A DNA stretch of 64,000 bases from Pythium myriotylum (GCA_023091665.1 JALJCQ010000012.1:2604001-2668000); one strand, 5' to 3'. Counted from the stretch's first letter, positions 21,199 through 32,480 are shown. The notes: generated by a model not told the origin, from the sequence alone. Program-made: numbers and translations.

Positions 21199-21501
21199 TG
21201 TAGCGGGGTACACAAGTTATACTTGCAGTTACATAGGTAGTGTGGTTACATAATTAGGGTGGTCCACTTAGGGGAAAAGTTACCCTAAGTAGTGACTCAG
21301 GTTTATCAGATTTCAGTAGGTAATATCCCTGGTTTATTTACCAGGGATATAGGGCTCTAGGGTTAATCCTCAGAGAGGATTAATATATGGCAGTTCGCCT
21401 TTTGCCAAGTCTTTGGCGCTCGTCGACAGGGGTCGACTCGGAGCGGCTGCTCTCGCTTCCTCCAAGCGAAGTGCTGTGTAGTGGTCACGTGGACCGCTAC
21501 A
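21199..21501 (+). repeat. 3' LTR of the gypsy element
   Basis: 303 bp, no difference from the 5' LTR noticed on reading. Followed by GTAGG (21502-21506), the second copy of the target duplication, and then the remainder of the E3 LTR. Confidence 0.9.
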
Positions 21502-21506
21502 GTAGG

Positions 21507-21601
21507 ACGCACACAGACGGCTTAGAGGTAGCAGCAGCGAACTAAGTCCCGATCAATTCACTTTGCATTTTGCATCCCACTAACCAAGCGACCTTTCAAC
21601 A
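21507..21601 (+). repeat. 3' LTR of E3, second part
   Basis: Resumes the copia LTR after the gypsy and ends CTTTCAACA at 21601. The next base begins CCCGGCGAGTAC, in the middle of gag of E4. Confidence 0.85.
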
Positions 21602-24600
21602 CCCGGCGAGTACCTGTTCTCGGTCGGGAAGACTCAAGGCAAGTCGAGTCAATCCTCGGCGTGGTTGGTCGACTCGGGTGCGACTCAGCACATGTCGCGA
21701 ACCAAGCAGTTCATGATGAACTACAAGAAGATCGACCCAGTCGACGTGCATCTGGCCGATGGTGGCACAGTCCAAGCGGTCGGCGTGGGAGACATTCTCA
21801 TGTCGATGAAGACTCCAAGCGGTGTCAAGAAGGGTTTGCTCACCAACGTGTGGCATATCCCCAAGCTCAGCCGCAACCTGTTCTCGGTCGGAAGATTCAC
21901 GGAGGACGTTGCTCCCGTGACGTTCGACAAGGACGGTTGCTTCGTCGTTCTCAAGGGCGCCAAGCGGACCATCGGCACTCGAATCGGCAAGGGTCTGTTC
22001 AAGCTCAACATGTCTCCAGTGTCGATTGAAGCAGCCCACGCCGCCAGTGCAAGACGAGGTCGCGCCATGTCCAAGTCGTACCTGTGGCACCTCCGACTCG
22101 GTCATATCGGCTTCAGCGGACTCGAAACCATCGTCAAGAAGGACCTCGCCGACGGACTCGATATCGGGTCTGTGCAGGAATGGGAGGTCTGTGAAGGCTG
22201 TGCACTCGGCAAGCTGACTCGCGTCAAGTTCCAGTCGGGCACGACCAAGCGGTCTGCGAATCTGCTTGACGTCGTGTACAGCGATGTGGCCGGTCCCATG
22301 AAGACTCCGACTTTCGGCGGCATGAAGTACTTTGCCACCTTCACCGACGACAAGTCTCGACTGTGCAAGCTGTACCTAATGAGGCCCAAGGACGAAGTCT
22401 ACGACAAGTTCGTCGAGTTCGTCAACTGGGCCGAGAACCAAACCGGTCGTCGAGTCAAGGTGCTCCGAATCGACGGCGGCGGCGAGTACCAGTCGGCCAA
22501 ACTTGCCAAGTTCTGCCGCAAGCGTGGCATCGAGCACGACGTCACGCCGCCATATACGTCTCAGTTGAACGGTGTGGCGGAGCGCATGAACCGAACCATC
22601 AGTGAGTGTGGGCGTTGCAAACTCCACCATGCCAACTTGTCCGACGAGTACTGGGGGGAAGCCGTCATGACTGCAGTCGAAGTTTGCAACCGACTTCCGA
22701 CCCGCGCTCAAGACTTGTACAAGTCGCCGTACGAAGAATGGTACGGGAAGAAGCCCTTGCTCGCCAACTTCAAGGTGTTCGGCTGCCATGCGTACGTCCA
22801 CGTGCCCAAGGAGAAGCGGTCGAAGTTCGACGCTCGAGCCATCTTGTGTCGGTTCCTCGGCTACTCGGACCACGAGAAGGCGTATCGGTTTGAAGAAATC
22901 GCAACCGGTCGGATCGTCATCAGTCGAGACGCGCAGTTCATGGAAGACACGTTCGACGATGGCAAGCGCGAAGAACCCTGGAGCAAGTCCGTCGAGTTCC
23001 GCGACGATGAAGATGATGAAGATCAAGATGAAGCAACCGACAACCAAGATGATGAAGACATGGGTGAGCAGCCAGCCTCACCAGCACCAAGTCAGCGCAG
23101 CTACGAGCGACCGGAGTGGCAACAGGGCCAGCGGTCGCAGCGTCCAGCAGCACCAGCATCGGCCCAGCAGCCGAATGTCGACTACGCACCAGGGTCCAAG
23201 CGCCACTCTCGCACGCACTCGCTCGAGAACCTGGCTGAACCGCCAGTTGAGAAGCGCTACGGACGTGTTGGACGCACAAGTGGTGCGACTCCACCACCCA
23301 CGCAAGGTTCAAGGACATCGCTCGAAGATCTGTCTGCACTGCTCACGTCGATCGAAGAGGAAGGCGTAGAAGATGAAGACGAAGAAGGCGAAGACGTGCA
23401 AGAACAAGGGGGAGAAGACCAAGATTACGAAGAGTTTGCTCTCGTCGTGAATTCAGGGGGAGAGTTGCCGACATCGTTCAAGTCGGCGATGGAATCCGAC
23501 GACGCCAGCAACTGGAAGGAAGCCTGCGACTCCGAGCTCGAGTCGCTCAAGAAGAACTAGACCTGGGATCTAGTCCCTTTGCCAGCCGGACGCAAGGCCA
23601 TCACCAGCAAGTGGGTGTTCAAGGTCAAGGAAACCGCCGAAGGACTCGTCGAGCGGTACAAGGCTCGACTCGTTGCCAAGGGGCTCCTGCAGAAGTACGG
23701 CATCGACTTCGAAGAGACGTTCGCACCTGTTGCCAAGTTCACGTCGATCCGAACCATCCTCAGCATCGCCGCTCGACACAAGCTCATGATCCATCAGATG
23801 GATGTCAAGACGGCGTTCCTGAACGGCAACCTCGACGAAGAAATCTACATGAAGCAGCCCGAAGGCTTCGTCGACCAGCGCCACCCGGACTACGTGTGCA
23901 AGCTCAAGCGCTCGCTCTACGGTCTCAAGCAGTCGCCACGCATGTGGAACCAGACCATCGACGCCTTCATGCGCAAGGTCGGCTTCACCAAGTGCGAGAT
24001 GGACCACTGCGTGTACGTCAAGCGGAGCGGCTCAGCGATGATCTTCGTGGTGATCTACGTCGACGACCTCATCCTCGCCTGCAACAGCCTCGAGCTGCTC
24101 ACGGCGACCAAGCGTGCACTCAGCGAACGCTTCGAGATGTCCGACCTCGGCGAACTCAAGTACTGCCTCGACATGGAAGTTGATCAAGACCCCAAGTCAG
24201 GCGACGTGACCATGCGGCAGACCAAGTTCCTGCAGTCGATCCTGACCAAGTTCGGCATGCAAGACTGCAAACCAGTGAGGACCCCTCAAGACCCCGGACT
24301 CAAGCTGACCAAGGCCATGTGTGAAGGTGGTTGCAAGCACGAAGACACCATGAAGAACGTGCCGTACCGAAGTGCAGTCGGTGCACTCATGTACCTCATG
24401 GTCGGCACTCGACCAGACCTCGCAGCGGCAGTCGGCACACTCAGCCAGTTCGCCGCGGACCCGTGTCCAACACACTGGCAAGCTCTCAAGCGTGTGCTCC
24501 GGTATCTGCAAGCGACTCCGACGTACGGCCTGCAGTTCTCGGCATCGAACGACGGAAGACTGGTCGGCTACTCCGACGCCGACTGGGCTGGCGACATCGA

Positions 24601-25090
24601 GTCACGTCGAAGCACCAGCGGCTACGTGTTCATGCTCAACGGCGGATGCATCAGCTGGCGCAGCAAGAAGCAGCGAACTGTCGCCCTCTCCTCGACCGAA
24701 GCAGAGTACATGGCTCTATCGGAAGCGATCCAAGAAGCCGTGTGGCTCAAGGCGTTCCTGTGCGAACTCGGCGAAGTTGCAAGCGACCAAGCGCTCACGG
24801 TGTACGAAGACAACCAAGGTGCGATCGCGTTGGCCAAGAACCCCGAGTTCCACAAGCGCACCAAGCACATCGACATTCGCTACCACTTCGTTCGTGAGAA
24901 GGTCGAGGACGGTCAAGTGTGTCTGCAGTATTGCCCGACCCAAGACATGCTTGCCGACATCATGACCAAGCCGATCCCCACGGTCCAGTTCGACGTGCTC
25001 CGCACCAAGCTTGGTGTTCAAGACGCAGTCGAGTCGAGGGGGAGTGTTGAAGATGATGCGCCTCGAACCCAGCGTCATCATTCCAGTTGA
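21602..25090 (+). pseudogene. E4 copia pol, 5'-truncated, one in-frame TAG
   Basis: Frame opens at the Pro-Gly-Glu-Tyr of late gag and runs through protease DSGATQHM, GAG-pre-integrase, intact integrase, TAG at 23558-23560, RT with YVDD and RNase H. The TAG stands at the same codon as in E3. A Gly to Asp change (YCLDMEVD for YCLGMEVD) is specific to this copy. The stop lies within the 3' LTR as in the others. Confidence 0.88.
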
Positions 25091-25388
25091 AGCTCGGCAG
25101 TTGAAGCTCGGCTGTAGAAGATTCTCCTGCAGAAGGTTCGACATGTGGAAGATTCGACATGTGGAAGATTCTCCGTCTGGTTCTAGTTTGAATCCAGTGC
25201 CACCCATCGACTTCGTTGGAGTATCCACGAAGTCAGTTCATGTTTGCATATGTTTACGATAGGTAGGACATGCATATGATTACGGTAGCGTAGGACACAC
25301 ACAGACGGCTTAGAGGTAGCAGCAGCGAACTAAGTCCCGATCAATTCACTTTGCATTTTGCATCCCACCAACCAAGCGACCTTCAACA
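25045..25388 (+). repeat. 3' LTR of E4
   Basis: 344 bp, with two copies of the 16-bp unit and a shortened end (CCTTCAACA). Followed at 25389 by non-LTR sequence. Confidence 0.88.
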
Positions 25389-25556
25389 AGGGATACCGTT
25401 GCCGTTTCCGTTGCCGCCGGAGTTGCCGTTGCCGTTGTCCTTGACACGCGAGTGGCATTCCGCGGCCCAATGACCGATCTTGCCGCAGTAGTTGCACGTG
25501 CCAGTCTTATTGACTGCATGGTCCTTGGGCTTCGCGTCTCTTGTCATGAACGCTTG
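25389..25556 (-). pseudogene. Fragment of copia gag (zinc knuckle), reversed and diverged
   Basis: Reverse strand encodes FMTRDAKPKDHAVNKTGTC then CNYCGKIGHWAAEC and the Asn-Gly run, clearly the same gag but with several substitutions and a shorter Asn-Gly tract than E0-E4. Both ends are abrupt: no LTR is attached, so it is an older scrap or filler DNA next to E4. Confidence 0.8.
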
Positions 25557-26998
25557 GGGAGACAGGAAGGCCGAGGAAGAAGAAGTACAAGAACTACAAG
25601 TACACCATCTTCTCGGACACACCAGCTCCGAAGCTTCGCGGTCGACCGCCTGCTGTGCAAACACAGCCGAATGTGATCTCGGATGCAGATTTTGCGTAGC
25701 TTTTGGGCGTCGTCTCCGATCACAACAAAAAGAAGAAGAGCGGGGGAAAGGTCGGACCGTTCTAAAAGTTGCTCAACACACGTTTGGCTCATCTTGAAGA
25801 ACGTGTTCTCAATAACCACACCAAGCAAGCGCGGCGTCGGCTCGAATTGAAGCAGCAACAGAAGCAGAAGGTGAGAGACGAAGAGGCCAGAGTTCGACGT
25901 GAAGCCGATGAGGCTAAGGCGCGCTTGGAGCAAGAAGTTGAGTCAAAGAGAAAGCTTGCCGCGGACGCATCGGCACTCGCTGAGGAGAACACGAAGCTTG
26001 TCGCGCAGTGTAAGTGTCTGGAAGAAGCCGTAAAAGCCCGCGATGCTGCAGTGGCGGAGGCGAAACAGGATCTTGAGGAGCAGCAGAAGCGCGCAGTGGA
26101 GGAGGCCTCATCAAGCTACATATCTATGATCAAGGAGCTCAAGAAAAAGATTCAAGAGCAAGATGAGCAAGTGGCGACGCAGCAAGAAACCCTCAGGCGC
26201 AAAGAACAAGCATCACGGACACTGAGGAAGCAAATATCGGGCAGTGCGATGGCTGAGAAGGAGTTAGAAGCTGCGAAAGAGAAGTTGGCCAAGGCAGAAG
26301 CGACTAACCTGGAGTTGCCCCAAGTGCTTGGCCCGAAGTTGAAGGAGTTGCATCAATTGAAGACACAGCTTCAGGCCGCGGAGGTTACGTTAGCACGACA
26401 ACAGAATCAATATCGAGCACAGCTCGAACGGTCCAAGATGCAATTACGTGTCGCTGAGGAACAGCGTGACGAGGCTCTCGCGTCGCTTGACTTGTTCAGC
26501 CGCGCCAGCAAGGTGGAGTTCGAGCTCAAGAAACTCAAGATGGCCACAAGTTGAGCGTACAATGGAGAGGGGCGCTTCAAGTGCCGGGCCAAGAGCCCTT
26601 TCGAGAATGGCCCATTCTGTAAGTTCTACATACCTTGGTTGGTGTGTGCTGGATGCTGAGTTGTTGGTGCCCTAGGGAACAATGCAAGCATGGCAGACAT
26701 GGCAGTGCGTGTAACGGAGGCTCGCGGGGCTGACACTGTCCAATTGAATCGCCTCCGAAAGCTTTTCAAGAGATGGCGAGACGTGCGAAACGACATCAGC
26801 CACACTCCTGACGGGTACATAAAGTACGTGGTCGAGGCAGACGAGCTGAAGAGGGATATGGATGCGCTGTGTGAAGCCGTGGGTCCATCCATCATTGCCA
26901 TGAGTGATTCTTCGGGCACGGAAGTACTCAGTAGCGTAGTCCCATATGTCCTAGGGAAGCAACATGAGTTCTCGAATAACAGGTTGCGTGGATAATTG
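25557..26998 (+). pseudogene. Remnant of a coiled-coil gene with AT-hook-like start
   Basis: One reading frame runs from about 25560 to 26618 and, across a plausible GT-AG intron (26619-26675), to TAA 26996-26998. The first part has two AT-hook-like cores (GRPRKKK and RGRPPAV); then about 260 residues of heptad-rich coiled coil (Gln/Glu/Lys/Ala-rich, 25769-26551); then a Leu/Arg-rich tail of about 100 residues. TAG 25697, TAA 25763 and TGA 26552 interrupt the frame without any shift, and no ATG precedes the coiled coil. The left boundary is the copia debris, suggesting the 5' end was lost to insertion. Family not recognised. ATG 26690 could still start a 101-residue ORF. Confidence 0.5.
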
Positions 26999-27623
26999 AA
27001 TGCCATTTTTTTCATCATCTGAGGCACACACAGCGCGCCAGCGTCGTCAGTGTGTTTGTTGCTTACGAATAGCGTCCTATCACATCAAACACAGAGGTGC
27101 TAGCGATTTGTTGGTATTGTTGAACGCAGCTGGTGCTTCGTCTAGTCAGCGCCGCCTCGCCCATGAGACTCATACTCCTCACTGTGGCACCATCGTACTC
27201 AGCTCAACAGTCGTTTCATAACCTCATCTGAATGACCCCAGTGCCCATCTTTAAGCTTACAATGGGTATTAAATAAAGGGCTATATTCACATACAAACAT
27301 CATGTTTAAAGATGGTGTCATTCAAGAGAGGCCAGCATGCGATGGGCAAACACCTTCACGAGCCTTCTTATTTGTATATGATTGCCCCCAGTAATTATAT
27401 ACAAGAGGTGAGTTAAATGATGGAAGTTGATTCTTCACCTCACTAGTCACCATCATAAAGCTTACAATTGGTATAGCTTTATCGGCATTAATGGTATAGA
27501 ACAAGCAAGGCAAAAGATGGAAGGACATGATTGGTTGCCGCGCTCATAGTAAGTCCAAGTGGATTGATGCCCTTGGAGATAGCCAACGCGTGCAACGCGC
27601 GAACTGAGTGTTGGAAGTGAGCG
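26999..27623. other. Gene-free AT-richer spacer with short repeats
   Basis: No credible coding sequence. It holds an imperfect inverted pair (27229-27253 TGAATGACCCCA...ATCTTTA with 27306-27323 TAAAGATGGTGTCATTCA) and a near-direct repeat of CATC.TAAAGCTTACAAT.GGTAT (about 27246 and 27451). These may be the worn end of a small DNA transposon or of the adjacent piggyBac element; the assignment is open. Confidence 0.4.
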
Positions 27624-30600
27624 ATGGGGTCGAAGCGGAAGAAACAAGCAGGGAACGAAGATGAGAACGAAGACGAGTACGAAGTAGAAGCTATCCGAGA
27701 CAAACGCGCGCGTACACAGGCGCGGTATCGATTACCTTGTGAAGTGGGAGGGCTATATGGAGTGCACGTGGGTGAAGCAGAGCGATCTGAGCTGTGATGA
27801 CCTTGTCGCCGCATTCGAAGCAAAGGGGAAGACAGCTCCGAGCAAGGCCAAAAAGAGGGCGAAGGTAACTCCAATGCCCCGTCATGTGCACGGCGATCAT
27901 GACCTTGAAGAGAGCAAATACGATTCTTCGTCGCCCAGTCAGTCTCCTGTCGGCGCTACTCCCACGAGCCCTCGAGCTCTCGAGCTAGATCCCGACCAAC
28001 CCGCTGGTGGCGACGACGATGACGGCGATTGCGCGAGCGACCCTGACTGTGACTACGGCCTCGAAAAGGGACATGAGGTGCCAGCAGTCGAAGCCATCCT
28101 CAAGAAGCGGTTGAGATGCAACACTGTCGAGTATCTTGTGAAGCGTGTTGGTCTCGACGAACCTGAATGGGAGCCTGCGAGTGGTCTCGATTGCAGCGAG
28201 GAGCGAAAAGAATTTGAGCTTGGCTTGCGCGGTGCGAACGCACAGCATGCGCCAATGGAGTTGAGCCCTACCGACACCATGGACCGTCCGCGCGCCTCAG
28301 GGAAGCAGAAAGCCAGAGCCGGTCAGCCTCTCGTGGGCGCGGCGACGCCCCCGCGTGCCGGTCGAGCGACGACCACAGGTGGCAAGAAGGAGAAGAAGAC
28401 CTCACTCACGGACGGTCTGGAGCGTACTTTTCATGGGAAACTAGTAGCTTTTTCTCCAGCCTACGATAAGTGGTTTAAGGACAAAACCTACGAAGATGTT
28501 GGCGCTGCGTACATCGTGGGTCGGGTCAGCGACTACCGCTACATGACGAAGCAAGGATTGTACGAGATTCGTTGGCTGGAATCCAAGTTCCAGAAACCAG
28601 TTGAGAAGATCAGCGTCGCTATTGTCAAGCAAGGCTTCGAGAACTATAAGAGACTCGGCGCACAGACGTCCGTCACGCGATGGAAACAGTTGTGTCGCCC
28701 CGATCCGGATGATGCCGTTGAAATCGACGAAGATGTGCAACACCTCGTGGAGTACGAAGAGTTTGACACGAAGCAAACTACACCTACAAGTCTCGCTGAA
28801 GTCGAGAAGATCCAAAGCATGCGATTCACGCCGGAGGCAGCTATGCGAGCCCCAACAACTCTGTATTCGCATGACGACGGAACGAATTTGACCTGACCCA
28901 AGCCGGAGTACCGCCACATCTTTGAGCACTCGGCAAGCTCCAGCTTTTTTGCCGATCTTCCAGTTTACTATTGGCGACAAGTGCTAGAGCACACTAATGG
29001 CCAAGCCAGAATAAACAATGTGCCGGTTCCTTTTACGATAGACGAGTTGATGAAGTTCCTCGGTATCATTTGGTACATGGCACTCGTTCGAAAGAGTGAG
29101 TATGTGAACTACTGGGGTGAGCAAATTGAGGACGCTATTTTCACGACCACAAGGAGCAACCTCGACAACATCATGTCTTTGAGACGCTTCAAGCAGCTCC
29201 GCTCAGCGTTTTGTTTCCGAAACCCAAGGTCGATCACGCCAGATGAGCTTCGCGTCGACGCTGCGGTCCGCATTCGCACTCTGCTCAACATGCTCAAGCA
29301 GACGGGTGGCAAGTACGTCGAGGTGGGCCGAAACCTAGCCGTGGACGAAGCGAGTGTGGCTGCGAGGTCGAAGTTTGCTCGTCACATGATCGTCTTCAAC
29401 CCTACGAAACCGACGGGCAAGTACCATTTCAAGTTTTATATGTGCTGCTGTGCGACTACGTAGATTGCTCTCAGCTACCGTCTTCACTGCGAATCCACCA
29501 TAGAGCAAAGAGCGACTGGTATGCACGACGCGACGAACACGGAGCTTCTCGCTGATGAAATGAGTATCACGTCGAAGCCAAGGCAGATCGTGCTCGAGAT
29601 CACGCGCCCGTTCCACGGCAGCGGTCGAATTGTCAACTGTGACAACTACTACACGTCCGTCCAGTTGCTCGAAGCCCTTCGCATCAAGCGATTGTTCTGC
29701 AGAGGAACTGTGAAGCAGCTGAGCAAGCACTCCCCTCGCCATGTTGTGCTCCCTGACCCGGGCAAGAGGGAAAAGGACACCAACAAGTTGAAGCAGAAGC
29801 GTAGCAGAGGTGATGACGACTCAGGTTCGGAACAAGACCTTGGCGACTAAAGTGAATCTTTGGATCGGGTGGAAGCTGGTGATCGCACACCTCGAGCTGG
29901 AGGAGAGGTCAAGCGAGGAGACTACTTGCAAGCCGTCTGCACAGATTCCAAGATCCTGGCAACATCGTGGTGTGATGGGAATATTGTCACGATCATCTCC
30001 AATGCGGACTCCTCGTCGATATCGTCTGTTGAGCGACGGATCCGTGGAGAGAAGGTCTCGGTTCAAGCTCCGACTGCAATCAAGGAGTACAATCAGCATA
30101 TGCAGGGCGTAGATCGAAGCGATCAATTTCGGGCTCGCTTCTCAGTTGCTGATGGCTATTCTTTCAAGAAGTGGCACAAGAAACTTGCGTTCGCAGTCAT
30201 TGACATCGCTCGTGTCAACGCGTACCTCACCAGACGACTGTGTCTGAACGACACAAGACCTGAGCGCGATTCCCATCGGGAATTCGTGACCGACTTGATC
30301 CGAGAGATGCTGCACGGCAAATGGCAGGATGCAATGGGCGATGAGGCAATGTTGTACGAGGGCGCAGTGAGCTCGACACCAAGATCGAATGAGCGATCGC
30401 CCTGGCAGTCGCCGTCGTCCTAGCCTGCACGCTCACCGAGTCTCGGATCACCAGCTAACAGCTCAGAAGTGTGCGCTGATATGTCGTCCGCGCACGTGTT
30501 CAAGGGACAGAGAAGGAAGCGCACTTGCATAGTCTGCCGTTTTGAAGGACGTGCGGATACAATGTGTGCCTGAAGCATAACGTGTCGCTCTGCAACGAAC

Positions 30601-30940
30601 CTACGGGGAAGCCACGAGGGGATACGGTTGTCAGCGCCACGACTGGTCGTGCTGGGATAAGTACCACCAGTACTACCTGCCACAGGGTACGTTTTCAGAT
30701 GCTGAATGTGTTGTTCGATCGTCCACCGACTACAGGAACAAGTTGGCTTGCATCGAGCACTCTGAGGTCGTATCCGACCGGCTTGTCCAGCGATCCCTCA
30801 CGTTCGCCCCGATGGTTGAGTCCCCTTCTACCGCCGCTTTGACACCTGCACCAAGCGAGGCTCGCACACCGGCAACGCCGTTCACACCGAGCACACCAGG
30901 CTCCAACATTTCTGATACGGCATCTCACGATTACAGTTAG
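27624..30940 (+). pseudogene. Decayed piggyBac-type transposase with two chromodomains
   Basis: ATG 27624 begins a charged N-terminus and a chromodomain (EYEVEAIRDKRAR / DYLVKWEGYMECTWV) split by a frameshift near 27735. From 27739 one frame continues to 30423: a second chromodomain (EVPAVEAILKKR...VEYLVKRVG), a linker, and a DDE_Tnp_1_7 core. The three catalytic Asp positions are present: AVDEASVAARSK, VNCDNYYTS and MQGVDRSDQF. The frame is interrupted by TGA 28894, TAG 29461 and TAA 29848 without shifts. A Cys-rich C-terminus (RKRTCIVCRFEGR, LKHNVSLCN, CWDKYHQYYLPQGTF) follows in shifted frames to about 30940. piggyBac transposases cut and paste DNA at TTAA; chromodomain fusions may guide targeting. 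No convincing terminal repeats were found. Confidence 0.8.
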
Positions 30941-31580
30941 CAATCCGGTCAATTATACTCATTCATCAATAGCTGGGACCGTCTTTAGATTCACTTGCAG
31001 ATGCATCGCCTTCGTCGCTTGTTATCCATGGATTTAGCACAGCGCGCTGGCCCTTCTGATAGCGTCTCCAATACGCAGTGCTATGGTGGCATTCTGTCAA
31101 TCCACGAAGCAGGTTGGGAAGCTGATCACCGTCGACGTCGACGACTGATGAGCACCGGATACCTCTGTACTGTGAGCTGGGCGCGTGCCGCGCGGCGCGC
31201 GGGACAGCGGTACCCGAAGAGCAAGTGCAGGCTGCATTGCCGCCAGTGAGCCTCAACGATTTGGGAATGAGCGGATATAGACAGTGCGCGAATCATGATT
31301 GTAGTCAGGTCAGCGGTGATTGCTCCACAAAACTCCCCTCCAAGGCGTTTCTTTCATCGTTGCTTTCCATACGATTGTGCACCAAGGACGATTTATTCGG
31401 CCAACCACCTACCTAGCCGCTGTAGATTACGCACTTTGCATAGAAAAACCGAATCTAGCTAAAAAAATACGCTCCGACAGCACAACACCTCCAGCAATTC
31501 GTACAAAGACAGGACATTATCAAAACCAGATTCGGTCCAGCGTGGTACATTTGTCGATCGAGCAAAAATTGCCCGTTCGA

Positions 31581-31611
<31 letters not shown>

Positions 31612-31773
31612 ATTTGCGACTACTTTTGAAACAGGTGTCAAACGAGCAAAATTTGTACGGCCGTTCGCGAACGGGTTAACATGCGCGCGTACGACGATCC
31701 CACACCACCGAGCGACACCAAGCCTCTCAGCGCGCGGTCGTGGACGCTCGTTTTTTTTTTTTTTTTTTTTTTT
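30941..31773. other. Spacer without recognised genes
   Basis: No ORF with recognisable content. Contains a dinucleotide tract (about 31583-31610, GT repeats) and leads into a poly-T run. Probably decayed mobile DNA between the piggyBac and Crypton-like remnants. Confidence 0.5.
31583..31610. repeat. (GT)n microsatellite
   Basis: About 13 uninterrupted GT units. Confidence 0.9.
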
Positions 31774-31774
31774 T
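31751..31774. repeat. Homopolymer T24
   Basis: Twenty-four consecutive T residues; on the reverse strand this is an A24 tract located immediately beyond the end of the reversed Crypton-like ORF, so a polyadenylated-copy origin cannot be excluded. Confidence 0.85.
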
Positions 31775-32480
31775 CAAAGGCGATATCGTCGTTCATGCCC
31801 CGCCAGTAGATATAGTGGGATCCTGCCACCAACCAAGGAAACCCGACGCGTTCGGAAGAAGTAAACAAGTTGATCAACGACGTCAAGCGCCATGAGGTGC
31901 GCCGCAAGGGTGTCCAGTCCCAAGCTCGTCGACCCATCGAGTTTGATGAGTTTCTGAGTGTGCTGAATCCGCTTCACGACTGCACGGAGGGTCCTAATCT
32001 CTTGTTGGACCTCGTGCTGCGAACGAACGACCTCTTTCATGACGTCAGCGACGTCTCGCTTCACGGAGAAGAGTTGACCATGTAGGGCCGCAAACTGGCG
32101 GCGATAAGACTCTGCACCGACGGCCGCTGAGCCCGGAGTCCGCGTGGCTTCATTTACAGCGCCCTCCCTCAATTCTGCTGCAGACACACTGGGCAATTGG
32201 AGCTTGATCGTTGGAACAATGCTATTCACCAAGGTCCCACGAGCAAAACACTCCCGTCCACGCTTAGGTATGTATCGGCACGGACCTTGCGGGCCGGCCA
32301 ACACCGCAGCCGCACACGCGTCGGGGTATACTGCGTGTTGTCGATGTACTCGTCCACCATTTTCTTTTGGGTGCGCCACCGCCCCCGACGGTTCACGTAG
32401 TCCTTTGAGAGTCCACTTCGACTGCCGTACATCGCAGCACCCTTCCGCAAGCTGTGGGTGCCCATGTTCCCGGTCTTGAG
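31775..32480 (-). pseudogene. Crypton-like tyrosine recombinase C-terminal fragment
   Basis: Reverse frame near 32465-32310 encodes MGTHSLRKGAAMYGS, SKDYVNRRGRW and KKMVDEYIDNTQ, matching the H-x-x-R ... active-site region of Crypton-type tyrosine recombinases with a C-terminal Tyr (DEYI). A frameshift after about 32320 moves to the frame encoding VLAGPQGPCRYIPKRG and then a coiled-coil-like tail (VMKEVVRSQHEVQQEIRTL), as in oomycete Crypton proteins. Upstream catalytic regions are missing. Cryptons are DNA transposons that move with a tyrosine recombinase. Assignment is from motif memory and should be tested by profile search. Confidence 0.65.

Larger units (their letters stand above)
14212..21501 (+). 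mobile_element. Ty3/gypsy chromovirus-type retrotransposon (7,290 bp)
   Basis: Two 303-bp LTRs (14212-14514 and 21199-21501) with TGTAG...CTACA ends, which read identically by eye; GTAGG target-site duplication on each side; primer site beginning TGGTAGCA a few bases after the 5' LTR, resembling the 3' end of a methionine tRNA; polypurine run GGGTGGGGGGTGG at 21186-21198. Gag, protease, RT, RNase H, integrase, chromodomain order and the C-terminal chromodomain place it with chromoviruses. About 1 kb between pol and the 3' LTR is occupied by an antisense ORF. Confidence 0.92.
9416..21601 (+). mobile_element. Ty1/copia element E3, 5' LTR split by E0 and 3' LTR split by a gypsy element
   Basis: Forward copy: distal 198 bp of the 5' LTR (9416-9613), internal region 9614-13945, 3' LTR in two pieces (13946-14211 and 21507-21601) separated by the 7.3-kb gypsy insertion. 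After its last base the sequence continues in the middle of gag of E4 (from 21602), so E3 is itself an insertion in E4. The missing front of the 5' LTR should lie left of the window, beyond E0. Confidence 0.85.
21602..25388 (+). mobile_element. Ty1/copia element E4, 3' portion
   Basis: Starts inside gag just after the zinc-knuckle region and continues through protease, integrase, RT and RNase H to a complete 3' LTR (25045-25388). Its 5' LTR and gag start should lie left of the window, displaced by the insertion of E3. It carries the same TAG before RT as E3, and a six-base shortening in the acidic linker. Confidence 0.85.

Noticed and set aside
957..29850. Stop-codon reassignment as an explanation for the many in-frame stops in repeats
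   Set aside because: Host genes end normally: TAG in DLST, TAA in THI4 and INTS8, with no internal stops in a 2,180-codon gene. Stops are confined to mobile DNA and remnants.
31583..31610. GT repeat and nearby tandem patterns as a CRISPR-like array
   Set aside because: A plain dinucleotide microsatellite with no spaced repeats; the DNA is eukaryotic.
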